Below are positions 45,436-56,392 of a DNA stretch of 64,000 nt, one piece after another (the stretch's first letter is position 1; each line of letters starts with the position of its first letter). This stretch comes from Microbacterium lemovicicum (GTDB lineage Bacteria; Actinomycetota; Actinomycetes; Actinomycetales; Microbacteriaceae): assembly GCF_003991875.1 (NCBI RefSeq), contig NZ_CP031423.1:806001-870000 (forward strand), written 5' to 3'. A program made the translations under genes and the position numbers. The notes under the pieces were generated by a model. That model was not told the origin of the DNA. It saw only the letters and a program-made list of their open reading frames with translations, and ran no database searches.

Positions 45436-47232
45436 TCAGTCGCGGTGACGGGGCTTGCGCGGTGCGCGGTCGTCACGGTCGGAGCGCGCGTCGCGGTCGA
45501 AGCCGCCCCTGCTTGCGCCGTCCGTGCGCGAGCGGCCGGGACCGCCGGTGTCGAGGCGGAGCTGGATGAGCTGACCCGAGATGCGCGTGCCCGACAGGCG
45601 ATCGAGGGTGGCGGCGGGCAGGTCGGCGGGCAGCTCGACGAGCGAGAAGTCGGGCCGGATCTGGATGGCGCCGAAGTCACCGCGGCCGAGGCCGCCCTCA
45701 TTCGCGAGCGCGCCGACGATCTGGCGCGGCTCGACCCGCTGGCGCTTGCCGACCGCGATGCGGTAGGTCGCCATGGGTCCGCTGTTGCCGCGCGGGCGGC
45801 GCTCGGGGCGCTCGCCGCGGGTGTCGCCGTCGGTGCGGCGCGGGCGCTCCTCGCGGGGAGCGGGCTCGGGGTCGGCCTCGAGCAGCAGCGGTGAGTCGCC
45901 CTGGGCGACGACGGCCAGGGCGGCCGCGACATCCACCTCGGGCACGTCGTGGTTGCGGACGTAGTGGGCGATGATGTCGCGGAAACGGTCGATGCGGGCG
46001 CTCTGCGCCAAAGCGGCGGTGATGCCGTCGTCGAAGCGCGAGAGCCGGGTGACGTTGACCTCGTCCACACTGGGCAGCTTCATCTCGGTGAGCTCCTGGC
46101 GCGTGGCGCGCTCGATCGCCTTCACCAGACCGCGCTCGCGCGGGGTGACGAAGCTGATCGCGTCGCCCGAGCGACCGGCGCGGCCGGTGCGGCCCACGCG
46201 GTGCACGTACGACTCGGTGTCGGTCGGGATGTCGAAGTTGACGACGTGCGAGATGCGGTCGACGTCGAGGCCGCGGGCCGCGACATCCGTCGCCACCAGG
46301 ATGTCGAGCTTGCCCGACTTCAGCTGATTGACGGTGCGCTCGCGCTTGTCCTGCGCGACATCGCCGTTGATGGCGGCGGCGGAGTAGCCGCGGGCGCGCA
46401 GCTTCTCGGCGATCTCCTCGGTGACGATCTTCGTGCGGCCGAAGATGATCATGCCCTCGAAGTTCTCGACCTCGAGGATGCGGGTGAGCGCGTCCATCTT
46501 CTGCTGCCACGCCACGATGAGGTAGCGCTGGGTGGTGCTCGCGGAGGTCGTGGTCTTGGTCTTGACCGTGATCTCCTCCGGGTCGTGCAGGTACTGCTGC
46601 GACATCCGGCGGATGGAGGCGGGCATGGTCGCGGAGAAGAGTGCGACCTGCTTGGTGGCGGGGGTGTCGGCGAGGATCGTCTCGACATCCTCCGCGAAGC
46701 CCATCTTCAGCATCTCGTCGGCCTCGTCGAGCACGAGGTACTTGAGCTCGGACAGGTCGAGCGTGCCCTTGTCGAGGTGGTCCATGATGCGGCCGGGGGT
46801 GCCGACCACGATGTGGACGCCACGGCGGAGCGCCGACAGCTGCACGCCGTAGCCCTGCCCGCCGTAGACGGGGAGCACGTGGACGCCGCGCGTGTGCGAC
46901 GCGTACTTCTCGAAGGCCTCGCAGACCTGCAGCGCGAGCTCACGCGTGGGGGCGAGCACGAGGGCCTGCGGCGTCTTCTGCGTCAGGTCGAGCCGGTCGA
47001 GGATGGGCAGCGCGAACGCGGCCGTCTTGCCCGTGCCGGTCTGGGCGAGACCCACGACGTCGCGGCCGGACAGCAGCGTCGGGATGGTCGCCGCCTGGAT
47101 CGCGGAGGGCGTCTCGTAGCCGACATCGCGCAGCGACTTGAGCACGGCTTCACCCAGCCCCAGATCTGCGAAGGTCAGGGATGCGGGCTCGGTGGACGTC
47201 TCGGCTGCTGCGGGGTACTCGGTTTCAGACAC
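45436..47232 (-). CDS. deaD: DEAD-box RNA helicase, DeaD/CsdA type
   Basis: The 598-residue helicase has the Q motif (FADLGLGEAVLKSLRDVGYETPSAIQ), motif I AQTGTGKT, Ia PTRELALQV, II VLDEADEM, III LFSATMP, and the C-terminal motifs ATDVAARGLD and HRVGRTGRAGR. After an Arg-rich linker (PREERPRRTDGDTRGERPERRPRG) comes a DbpA-type RNA-binding fold (ATYRIAVGKRQRVEPRQIVGAL) and a basic RD-rich tail. It unwinds structured RNA in ribosome assembly, mRNA decay or cold adaptation. The start is GTG; TACCCT lies 5 nt before it, so the transcript may be leaderless. Confidence 0.94.
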   Translation of the reverse strand: MSETEYPAAAETSTEPASLTFADLGLGEAVLKSLRDVGYETPSAIQAATIPTLLSGRDVVGLAQTGTGKTAAFALPILDRLDLTQKTPQALVLAPTRELALQVCEAFEKYASHTRGVHVLPVYGGQGYGVQLSALRRGVHIVVGTPGRIMDHLDKGTLDLSELKYLVLDEADEMLKMGFAEDVETILADTPATKQVALFSATMPASIRRMSQQYLHDPEEITVKTKTTTSASTTQRYLIVAWQQKMDALTRILEVENFEGMIIFGRTKIVTEEIAEKLRARGYSAAAINGDVAQDKRERTVNQLKSGKLDILVATDVAARGLDVDRISHVVNFDIPTDTESYVHRVGRTGRAGRSGDAISFVTPRERGLVKAIERATRQELTEMKLPSVDEVNVTRLSRFDDGITAALAQSARIDRFRDIIAHYVRNHDVPEVDVAAALAVVAQGDSPLLLEADPEPAPREERPRRTDGDTRGERPERRPRGNSGPMATYRIAVGKRQRVEPRQIVGALANEGGLGRGDFGAIQIRPDFSLVELPADLPAATLDRLSGTRISGQLIQLRLDTGGPGRSRTDGASRGGFDRDARSDRDDRAPRKPRHRD

Positions 47233-47237
47233 AGTTA

Positions 47238-47243
47238 AGGGTA
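47238..47243 (-). promoter_or_regulatory. -10 element (TACCCT) of the deaD gene
   Basis: TACCCT TAACT GTG on the minus strand: five nt before the start codon. The same hexamer serves furA. Confidence 0.4.
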
Positions 47244-47264
47244 GTGGGTGGCGGCTGTGAGACC

Positions 47265-47286
47265 ACAGGATGCCGCGGCATCCTGT
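47265..47286 (-). terminator. 22-bp palindrome terminator after the PadR gene
   Basis: A perfect palindrome (ACAGGATGCCG and its complement) begins one base after the PadR stop codon. Its 16-bp core GGATGCCGCGGCATCC (47268-47283) is identical to the cores at 43993 and 57893. Confidence 0.75.
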
Positions 47287-47287
47287 C

Positions 47288-47884
47288 TCAGGCCACCGCG
47301 GGTCGGGCGGGCCGACCTCGACGCGGACGGTCGGTCGACAACGCCAGCGAGTGAGCCTGCTCCGGATGCTGCGCCAGTCGCCGCTCGGTGTGGTCGAGCC
47401 AGCGCACCTCGGCCTCGGCCGCGAAGATCAACGAGTCCACCACCAGCGACCGGGCGAGCTCCTCGGGGCCGTCCGCGTGCGGATCGGCGGCGGCCTTCAG
47501 CGCGCGGAGCTGCGTGACGGACGACCGCCGCTGGATGTCGATGATCCTCGCCACGTCCACCCCGGGGAGGGTGGAGGCGACGGCGAGCTTGACGGCCAGC
47601 TCGTCGCGCGTGGCGCCCGCGCGCACCACCGGCGCGGCGAGCCACTCGCGGACGGAGGCGGATCCGGCATCCGTGATCTCCCAGAAGACGTGACCCTGCT
47701 CGTCGATCTCGCCCTTCTCCACCAGCCCGTCGCGCTCGAGGCGGTCGAGGGTGTTGTAGATCTGGCCGACGTTCAGCGGCCACGTCGAACCGGTGCGCCG
47801 GTCGAACTCCGCCCGCAGCTGATAGCCGTAGCACGGCCCCTGGTCGAGGATGGCGAGCAGGCTCTGGCGGACGGACACGGCCAT
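47288..47884 (-). CDS. PadR family transcriptional regulator
   Basis: The 198-residue protein has the PadR winged helix [51 protein letters not shown] and the wing [10 protein letters not shown], followed by a C-terminal Vir-like helical dimerisation domain ([11 protein letters not shown] to [26 protein letters not shown]). PadR proteins repress stress, detoxification or efflux genes in response to small ligands. No target operon is adjacent: the upstream secA is divergent and unrelated. The start ATG lies inside a nested palindromic region that is probably its own operator. Confidence 0.9.
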   Translation of the reverse strand: MAVSVRQSLLAILDQGPCYGYQLRAEFDRRTGSTWPLNVGQIYNTLDRLERDGLVEKGEIDEQGHVFWEITDAGSASVREWLAAPVVRAGATRDELAVKLAVASTLPGVDVARIIDIQRRSSVTQLRALKAAADPHADGPEELARSLVVDSLIFAAEAEVRWLDHTERRLAQHPEQAHSLALSTDRPRRGRPARPAVA

Positions 47885-47915
47885 ACCATACCCGGTATGT
47901 ACATACGCGGTATGG
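47881..47915. promoter_or_regulatory. Nested inverted repeats over the PadR start, probable autoregulatory operator
   Basis: CATACCCGGTATG (47887-47899), the perfect palindrome GTATGTACATAC (47895-47906), and outer arms CCATACC (47881-47887) / GGTATGG (47909-47915) overlap one another and the start codon. The ATGT/ACAT element resembles known PadR boxes. The repeats form an AT-rich island in GC-rich DNA. Confidence 0.7.
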
Positions 47916-48042
47916 ATTCCGGTCACCCGGCGCCCGGCGCCCGGCGCGCGGCGCGCGTCACGTGCGCGGGCGGAGGAGAGACGCATGCCGCGACGGCGGT
48001 GCTCCCGAGCACGCCGCCCAGCGCGCTCCAAGGTCACGGCCC

Positions 48043-48048
48043 GATAAC
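48043..48048 (+). promoter_or_regulatory. Candidate -10 (GATAAC) for secA
   Basis: GATAACAT is the best -10-like sequence between the PadR operator and secA. It would give a leader of about 85 nt. No clear -35 is seen. Confidence 0.3.
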
Positions 48049-48138
48049 ATGAAGGGATGTGTCTGCGGCCCTCCGGGGCCGGGCACGGCGGGCGGTCCGC
48101 GAACCGGAGCGCCGCACCCGACAGATGGAGATCGTCCC

Positions 48139-50958
<2,820 letters not shown>

Positions 50959-51136
50959 CCGCACCCGCGGCCTTTCCCCGCGCGTCGTCCGATACGCCTG
51001 TTCCGGCAGGCGCAGGACGTTCCTCACCCGGATCGTCCTGTGCTCGCCGGAGCAGGCGTTCTCGCGTCGGCGGGAGACCGGCCACGGATGCCGCGGCCAG
51101 GCCAGAAGTGGACGATTGGCCGCGACGGGCCGGGCG

Positions 51137-51142
51137 TATTCT
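51137..51142 (+). promoter_or_regulatory. -10 element (TATTCT), leaderless layout
   Basis: TATTCT GAACCG ATG: exactly 6 nt before the aminotransferase start. The 190 bp after secA hold several short hairpins but no gene. Confidence 0.5.
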
Positions 51143-51148
51143 GAACCG

Positions 51149-52375
51149 ATGAGCCCGCTGCGCACTCTCGACCAGTCGTCGAAGCTGAAGGACGTCCTCT
51201 ACGAGATCCGCGGCCAGGCCCTCGTCGAGGCCGGGCGTCTCGAGGCCGAGGGACACACCATCCTCAAGCTCAACACGGGCAATCCGGCCGCGTTCGGCTT
51301 CGAGGCGCCGTTCCAGATCGTGCGCGACATGATCGAGGCGATCCCGCAGGCCCACGGGTACAGCGAGAGCCGCGGCATCATGTCGGCCCGTCGCGCGGTC
51401 GTCTACCGCTATGAGCAGACCCCCGGCTTCCCGAAGGTCGATCCCGACGACGTGTTCCTCGGCAACGGCGTCTCCGAGCTCATCACGATGACCATGCAGG
51501 CGCTGCTCGACGAGGGCGACGAGGTGCTCATCCCCGCGCCGGACTACCCGCTGTGGACGGCGATGACCAGCCTCGGCGGCGGCACGCCCCTGCACTACGT
51601 CTGCGACGAGCGCAACGGCTGGCAGCCCGACATCGAGGACATCCGCTCCCGGATCACGCCGCGCACGAAGGCGATCGTCGTCATCAACCCCAACAACCCG
51701 ACGGGGGCGGTGTACTCGCGCGAGATCCTGCAGCAGATCGTCGAGGTGGCGCGCGAGCACTCGCTGCTGCTCCTCGCCGACGAGATCTACGACCGCATCC
51801 TGTTCGACGGCGCCGAGCACATCCCCCTGGCGACCCTGGCGCCCGACCTGCTGTGCCTCACCTTCAACGGACTGTCGAAGACCTACCGGGTGGCCGGCTA
51901 CCGCTCCGGCTGGATGGTGATCACGGGGCCGAAGGCGCACGCCGCCGGCTTCCTCGAGGGCATCAACCTGCTCGCCTCCACGCGCCTGTGCCCGAACGTG
52001 CCCGCGCAGCACGCCGTGCAGGCGGCCCTGTCGGGTGTGCAGTCGATCGACTCCCTGATCGCCCCGATGGGGCGACTGCACGAGCAGCGGGATGCCGCGT
52101 GGGAGGGTCTCGAGAAGATCCCGGGCGTCTCGTGCGTGCGGCCGGAGGGGGCGCTCTACGCCTTCCCGCGCCTGGACCCCGAGGTCTACGAGATCCACGA
52201 CGACGCGAAGCTCGTCTACGACTTCCTGGTGGCGGAGCACGTGCTGCTGGTGCAGGGCACGGGCTTCAACTGGCCCGACCCCGACCACCTGCGGATCGTC
52301 ACGCTGCCCGAGGCGCGCGTGCTGTCGCAGGCGGTGGAGCGGCTCGGCAACTTCCTGTCCTCGTACAAGCAGTAG
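51149..52375 (+). CDS. Pyridoxal-phosphate-dependent aminotransferase, AlaA/AlaT type
   Basis: The 408-residue class-I aminotransferase has LNTGNPAAFGFEAP, the cofactor-binding DDVFLGNGVSELITMTMQALLDEGDEV, APDYPLW, VVINPNNPTGAVYS, LLADEIYDRILFDG and the Schiff-base lysine K244 in FNGLSKTYRVAGYRSGWM. The sequence closely follows alanine-synthesising aminotransferases (AlaA), which convert pyruvate and glutamate to alanine and 2-oxoglutarate; another specificity is possible. ATG 51149 is preceded by a leaderless-type -10. Confidence 0.92.
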   Translation: MSPLRTLDQSSKLKDVLYEIRGQALVEAGRLEAEGHTILKLNTGNPAAFGFEAPFQIVRDMIEAIPQAHGYSESRGIMSARRAVVYRYEQTPGFPKVDPDDVFLGNGVSELITMTMQALLDEGDEVLIPAPDYPLWTAMTSLGGGTPLHYVCDERNGWQPDIEDIRSRITPRTKAIVVINPNNPTGAVYSREILQQIVEVAREHSLLLLADEIYDRILFDGAEHIPLATLAPDLLCLTFNGLSKTYRVAGYRSGWMVITGPKAHAAGFLEGINLLASTRLCPNVPAQHAVQAALSGVQSIDSLIAPMGRLHEQRDAAWEGLEKIPGVSCVRPEGALYAFPRLDPEVYEIHDDAKLVYDFLVAEHVLLVQGTGFNWPDPDHLRIVTLPEARVLSQAVERLGNFLSSYKQ

Positions 52376-52401
52376 CACCGCCGGCAGGGGCCGGAATGGT
52401 G

Positions 52402-52441
52402 GCGAGCGGGTCGTTCACGACGCTGGGTCCGACCCGCTCGC
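52402..52441. terminator. Terminator between convergent genes
   Basis: GCGAGCGGGTCG (52402-52413) and its complement (52430-52441) form a perfect 12-bp stem with a 16-nt loop between the stops of the aminotransferase and the Rv3235-like gene. Confidence 0.6.
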
Positions 52442-52450
52442 ACGTCTTCG

Positions 52451-52891
52451 TCAGAGCAGGGCGAGCGAGGTGGCGCGCCAGCGGCGGTCCATGCCCTCGG
52501 CCCGCAGCGCGACGGCGCGGGTGCGGGCAGGACCGCTGACGATGATGACCGCCTCGACCACGCCGTCGGCGGGGGAGGAGTGGTGCACCGAGAGGATGGT
52601 GTGCACCGGCCGGGTCGCGGGCACGCCGCGGGCGCTCCGTGCACGTGCCGCGAGGTTGGCGCGGGTGAGGAGGGCACGGTAGGAGTCCTCGGTCATCCAG
52701 CGCGCGAGCTGATCGACCTCGCGGACCCCGGCCAGCACCTCGAGCACGCCCCGGGTCAGGTTGGTCAGGAACGGCTCGGGATCGGGCAGCGACTCGGTGG
52801 AGGTGCGCTGCGGAGCGAAGAACTCCGAGAGCTCCATCGCCCCCAGGTGTCGCGGTGCCGTCCTCGCGGTGCTCGCCGGCGTCGGTGCCAT
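52451..52891 (-). CDS. Rv3235-family protein
   Basis: The 146-residue protein has a polar N-terminus and then EPFLTNLTRGVLEVLAGVREVDQLARWMTEDSYRALLTRANLAARA and a C-terminal beta-rich part (VHTILSVHHSSPADGVVEAVIIVSGPARTRAVALRAEG) that match the actinobacterial Rv3235 family found near secA. Its function is unknown; there is no signal peptide or membrane segment. ATG 52891 is chosen because GGGGAGA lies about 7 nt before it; a longer in-frame ATG at 52972 gives a non-conserved extension. Confidence 0.8.
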   Translation of the reverse strand: MAPTPASTARTAPRHLGAMELSEFFAPQRTSTESLPDPEPFLTNLTRGVLEVLAGVREVDQLARWMTEDSYRALLTRANLAARARSARGVPATRPVHTILSVHHSSPADGVVEAVIIVSGPARTRAVALRAEGMDRRWRATSLALL

Positions 52892-53043
52892 CGGATCGTC
52901 TCCCCGCGGTCTGTCGGTTCTCGTCACGTGGTGTCGCGAAATGACACCTCCCGTGTCGTGAAAGTGAACCACAGGGCGAACTCTCAGGAAACAGGTGCGC
53001 GTCGTCTGTGGATAACTCGTGACCGACCCGTGACCTTCTGCCC

Positions 53044-53049
53044 TAGCCT
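53044..53049 (+). promoter_or_regulatory. -10 element (TAGCCT), leaderless layout
   Basis: TAGCCT CCGAGG GTG: exactly 6 nt before the start at 53056; its TAG is in frame with the start. Confidence 0.5.
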
Positions 53050-53055
53050 CCGAGG

Positions 53056-53661
53056 GTGCGCTGGGATCGCTTCTTCGAAGACCTCGAGGATCAACTCGCT
53101 TCGGAGTGGGAAGCGGAGCGCGCCGCGCTCGACACCGAGGCGGAACGGCTGCGCCTCGCGCGCGTCGGTCTCCGCGAACGACTCGTGGCGGCGGCCGACC
53201 GCGAACCCGGCGGCGCGCCGCCGTCGATCGAATTCACCGACGGCACGACGGTGAACGCCGCCATCACCGGCGTCGGCGCTGACTGGGTGGCGCTCGATCC
53301 CGGCACCCGCATGGGGGCGATCCTCGCGCCGACGGCATCCCTCATCTCGATCGGGATGCCGCACGCCGATCTGCTGCGCTCCGCCCGTCCGGCGACCGCG
53401 CGGGGCTCATCGCTGGCGGAGCGCATGACACTCGGCTTCGTGCTGCGCGACGTGGCGCGTCGGCGCCTGCCGGTGACCGCGCACCTCGTCGGCGGTCGGG
53501 CGCTCACGGGCACGATCGACCGCGCGGCCGCCGACCACTTCGACATCGCGCTGCACGAGGCCGGCGCGGCCCGGCGCGCCGACTCGGTCAGCGGCCATCG
53601 GCTGGTGCCGTTCACCGCGCTGGCATGGCTGCGCATCGAGAGCGCGGCGGCGATACTCTGA
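53056..53661 (+). CDS. Conserved actinobacterial protein of unknown function
   Basis: The 201-residue protein starts with an amphipathic, charged helix (WDRFFEDLEDQLASEWEAERAALDTEAERLRLARVGL), followed by two beta-rich modules with similar patterns (SIEFTDGTTVNAAITGVGADWVAL and PVTAHLVGGRALTGTIDRAAADHFDIALHE), which look like two small barrel-type (Sm-like) folds in tandem. I do not recognise a characterised family. GTG 53056 is supported by a leaderless-type -10 whose TAG is an in-frame stop. It has no obvious partner; neighbours are transcribed on the opposite strand. Confidence 0.75.
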   Translation: MRWDRFFEDLEDQLASEWEAERAALDTEAERLRLARVGLRERLVAAADREPGGAPPSIEFTDGTTVNAAITGVGADWVALDPGTRMGAILAPTASLISIGMPHADLLRSARPATARGSSLAERMTLGFVLRDVARRRLPVTAHLVGGRALTGTIDRAAADHFDIALHEAGAARRADSVSGHRLVPFTALAWLRIESAAAIL

Positions 53662-54047
53662 CGCCCGGCGAGTGGTCGGGGACGCGGGAGCCCGCTCAGT
53701 CGGCGTTGCGGATGACGCCGGTGCCGGGCGCGGGCGCCGGCGCCGGACGCGGATAGCGATGTCCGGTGAAACCCACCGACGCTGAGCCTCCGGCTCGTTC
53801 ACCTGACGCCTGTTGCGGCACTCGATGATTCATTCCTGCGTAGAGCGTCACCTGGACGAAAGTGAGAACCGAATGGCGCAGCATCCGGTTCACTCAGGTG
53901 ACACGTGTGGTGGTATCCCGCGGCCCATTCCAGCTGGGAGCGTCAACCGAAGGCTCGGGAATGTCCGGCGAGGCGAGATGCGCGCACCTGAGTCGCGGCG
54001 AGGCGAGAACGCGCGAGCGACGAACGGGGCGCGAGTCCCGAGCCCGC
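53662..54047. repeat. Gene-free 386 bp containing a 38-bp direct repeat of the HTH gene tail
   Basis: The 38 bp at 53688-53725 (starting GAGCCCGCTCAGTCGGCGTT) are identical to 54040-54077, which include the stop and last nine codons of the HTH gene. The duplicated copy has the same stop and reads GTGVIRNAD on the minus strand, joined to unrelated upstream sequence. Between the copies are short inverted repeats such as TCACCTGA (near 53799) and TCAGGTGA (near 53897). No convincing gene is seen. Confidence 0.8.
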
Positions 54048-54329
54048 TCAGTCGGCGTTGCGGATGACGCCGGTGCCCCACAGCTCGGGGAAGCTGGCGG
54101 CGTTCGACTGGCGCCACAGGGCCATGCGCCGCGCCTCTTCGGCCTGATCATCGACGTACTCGCCGACGCTGGCCTCCTCGACGCGCCACTGCGCCGGCGA
54201 TCCGACGCGCATGCCGCGCAGACGACCCTCGGCGATCAGGTCCACGACCTCGTCGACCGTCACGCCCAGCACCTCGGCCACCTGGGCCGGGGCGAGCAGG
54301 CGCACGTCGGAGGTCGGCGCGTCAGGCAT
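54048..54329 (-). CDS. BldC/excisionase-like helix-turn-helix protein
   Basis: The 93-residue protein has a MerR-type winged helix: LLAPAQVAEVLGVTVDEVVDLIAEGRLRGMRVGSPAQWRVEEASVGEYVDDQ. This is the pattern of small excisionase-like regulators such as BldC, which bind direct repeats and control development. The C-terminal 30 residues (ALWRQSNAASFPELWGTGVIRNAD) are basic/aromatic and their coding end is duplicated 350 bp downstream. Upstream, GATAAT lies 6 nt before the ATG, with GAGGAC between them. The target is unknown. Confidence 0.85.
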   Translation of the reverse strand: MPDAPTSDVRLLAPAQVAEVLGVTVDEVVDLIAEGRLRGMRVGSPAQWRVEEASVGEYVDDQAEEARRMALWRQSNAASFPELWGTGVIRNAD

Positions 54330-54335
54330 GTCCTC

Positions 54336-54341
54336 ATTATC
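54336..54341 (-). promoter_or_regulatory. -10 element (GATAAT), leaderless layout
   Basis: GATAAT GAGGAC ATG on the minus strand: 6 nt from hexamer to start of the HTH gene. Confidence 0.5.
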
Positions 54342-54427
54342 ACCGGACCCGCACGGTCCCGGCCCGCTGCGACACCCGCTGTGGATAACGCCGGATGCCC
54401 CCGGACCGTCTGAGCGACGATGGTCGC

Positions 54428-55057
54428 ATGAGCGCAACCGAACCCGGCCGCCGCCGACCGCGCGGCTTCTGGAGCGACACCCGCTTCTTCCTCGGCGTCG
54501 TGCTGGTCGTCGCATCGGTGGCGGGCGTGTGGTTCGTCGTCTCGGCCGCGCGGCAGACCTCGCCCGTCTACGCGGCCACGCGCACCATCGTGCCGGGAGA
54601 GGTCGTGGGCGCCGACGACCTGCGCGCGGTCGACGTCGCGCTGGGCGCGCTCGGCGAGACCTACCTGCCCGCGCAGACCCTGTCCGACGGACTGGTGGCG
54701 ACGCGCACCATCCCCTCGGGCGAGCTCGTCGCCCGGAGCGCGGTCGGCGACGCCGGCGCGTCGACGCTCACCACCGTCGTCCTGCGCAGCGCCGTCGACG
54801 TCCCCGCCTCCGTCGAGGCCGGGACTGTGGTCGAGGTGTGGTCGGCCCCGCTCAAGGAGCGGGGCGTCTACGACACTCCGCGCATCCTCGTCGCCGATGC
54901 CACGGTCGTCTCGGTCACCCGTGACGACTCGATGATCGGCGGCGGGGCGGCCACGCTCGAGGTCGTCATCCCGCGATCCGACGTGCCCGCGACGCTGACA
55001 GCCATGTCCGACGAGTCGGCTCTGTCGGTGGTGCCCTCGGCGGGCGGCGCGCGGTGA
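54428..55057 (+). CDS. SAF-domain (CpaB/RcpC-like) membrane protein
   Basis: The 209-residue protein has a basic N-terminus, one membrane helix (FFLGVVLVVASVAGVWFVVSAA) and an extracytoplasmic SAF domain beginning VYAATRTIVPGEVVGADDLRAVDV, with LPAQTLSDGLVATRTIPSGELVARSAVG, the pattern of CpaB/RcpC proteins that assist Flp/Tad pilus assembly. A second beta-rich part follows (VVLRSAVDVPASVEAGTVVEVWSAP). No pilin, secretin or Tad membrane-platform gene is nearby. It overlaps the next, CpaE-like, gene by 4 bp. Confidence 0.85.
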   Translation: MSATEPGRRRPRGFWSDTRFFLGVVLVVASVAGVWFVVSAARQTSPVYAATRTIVPGEVVGADDLRAVDVALGALGETYLPAQTLSDGLVATRTIPSGELVARSAVGDAGASTLTTVVLRSAVDVPASVEAGTVVEVWSAPLKERGVYDTPRILVADATVVSVTRDDSMIGGGAATLEVVIPRSDVPATLTAMSDESALSVVPSAGGAR

Positions 55058-56355
55058 GGGTCTTCGTCGCGGTCGACCCGCCGCGCGGTCGGGCGCTGGA
55101 GGAGGATCTGGAGCGCGAGGGCGCGGAGGTGACCGGTGCAGCGGATGCCGCGACGCTCGCGGCCCTCGCCGCCGACGCGCTCGTCGGGGGTCGGGCAGTC
55201 GTCGACGTCGACGCGCTCACCGCCGCGGTGCGGGAGGCCGACATCCTCGTGCTGCAGGCGGATCGCACCACCCTGACCGCCGACACGGTCGCGCTCTGCG
55301 ATCGCCTCGGCGTGCGCATCGTGCCACTCTGCGCGACGGAGTCCGACGAGCGACTGAGCGCGGCCTTCGGCCTCGGTCCGGCACTGCCGCCCGACGCCGC
55401 GGCGTGGCAGGTGCTCGAGGCGGCGGCCCGGGTGCCGCACCCGGTCGACGTCACGCCGCGTGCCGCCCTCCCCGGGGTGATCGCCGTGTGGGGTCCGGCC
55501 GGAGCGCCCGGACGCTCGACCGTCGCGGTCGAGCTCGCCGTCGAGCTGGCCCGCGGCGGGCGGCACGTCGCGCTCGTCGACGCCGACACCCACGCGCCCT
55601 CGCTCGCCCTGTCGCTGGGGCTGGCCGACGAGGGCCCGGGCTTCGCCGCGGCGTGCCGGCAGGGCGAACTGGGCGGCCTCGACGCGCGCGAGCTGACCCG
55701 GATCAGCATCCCCCTGTCCTCCGGCGGTGTCGACGTGCTCGCCGGCATCAATCGCCCGTCCCGCTGGCCAGAGCTCAGCGAGGCGCGCGTCGCCGGGGCG
55801 CTCACCGTCTGCCGCACCTGGGCGGAGCACACGGTCGTCGACGTCGCGTCGTCGCTGGAGCGCGACGAGGAGATCGTCAGCGACCTCGACGGACCGCGGC
55901 GCAACGCCGCCACGCTCGCGGCCCTGCGCTCCGCCGACCTCGTCGTGGCGGTCGCCTCCGCCGATCCGGTCGGCATCGCCCGCTTCCTCCGCGGCTACAC
56001 CGAGCTCCGCGCGACGGTCGGCACGACGCGGGTCGCGGTGGTGGTGAACAGGCTGCGGCCCGGCGTGCTCGGCATCGATGCGCGCGGGCAGGTGCGGCGT
56101 GCGCTCGACCGGTTCGGCGGCATCGAGGACGTGTGGTTCCTGCCGATGGACCCGCGTTCGGTGGATGCGGCGACCCTGGCCGCCCGGCCGGTGGCCGACG
56201 TGTCCCCGCGGTCGCCCTTCTCCGCCGCCGTCCGGCGGTTCGTCGGCGAGGCGGTGGTGCCGCCGCGCACCGCGGGGGAGTCCCGCGAGCGGAGCGGCGC
56301 GCGCGATCCGAGCGCCCCGGTCACCCGCACGCGACGGAGCCGCCGCGCGGCATGA
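55054..56355 (+). CDS. CpaE/TadZ-like P-loop ATPase (MinD/ParA superfamily)
   Basis: The 433-residue protein has an N-terminal receiver-like region (residues 1-130, VFVAVDPPRG, ADILVLQADRTTLTAD, RIVPLCATESD) and a C-terminal MinD/ParA ATPase domain. Its P-loop reads VWGPAGAPGRSTVAVELAVEL: the usual GK[ST] lysine is Arg and the signature ParA lysine is absent, as in some atypical TadZ proteins. VALVDADTHAPSLALSLGL is the Walker A' strand and VVDVASSLE the B strand. A role in polar localisation or pilus-like assembly is inferred from the CpaB-like partner. Start GTG 55054 overlaps the SAF gene. Confidence 0.82.
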   Translation: MRVFVAVDPPRGRALEEDLEREGAEVTGAADAATLAALAADALVGGRAVVDVDALTAAVREADILVLQADRTTLTADTVALCDRLGVRIVPLCATESDERLSAAFGLGPALPPDAAAWQVLEAAARVPHPVDVTPRAALPGVIAVWGPAGAPGRSTVAVELAVELARGGRHVALVDADTHAPSLALSLGLADEGPGFAAACRQGELGGLDARELTRISIPLSSGGVDVLAGINRPSRWPELSEARVAGALTVCRTWAEHTVVDVASSLERDEEIVSDLDGPRRNAATLAALRSADLVVAVASADPVGIARFLRGYTELRATVGTTRVAVVVNRLRPGVLGIDARGQVRRALDRFGGIEDVWFLPMDPRSVDAATLAARPVADVSPRSPFSAAVRRFVGEAVVPPRTAGESRERSGARDPSAPVTRTRRSRRAA

Positions 56356-56380
56356 GCGGGCGCGGCGATCACCGCCCGCC

Positions 56381-56386
56381 TAGGCT
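56381..56386 (+). promoter_or_regulatory. -10 element (TAGGCT), leaderless layout
   Basis: TAGGCT GGGAGC ATG: 6 nt before the pdtaS start; the TAG is in frame, so the N-terminus is fixed. Confidence 0.5.
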
Positions 56387-56392
56387 GGGAGC

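Noticed and set aside
53697..53893. 65-codon minus-strand ORF ending in GTGVIRNAD, as a second HTH paralogue
   Set aside because: Only the last nine codons match the HTH gene, because of the 38-bp duplication; the rest shows no helix-turn-helix or other homology.
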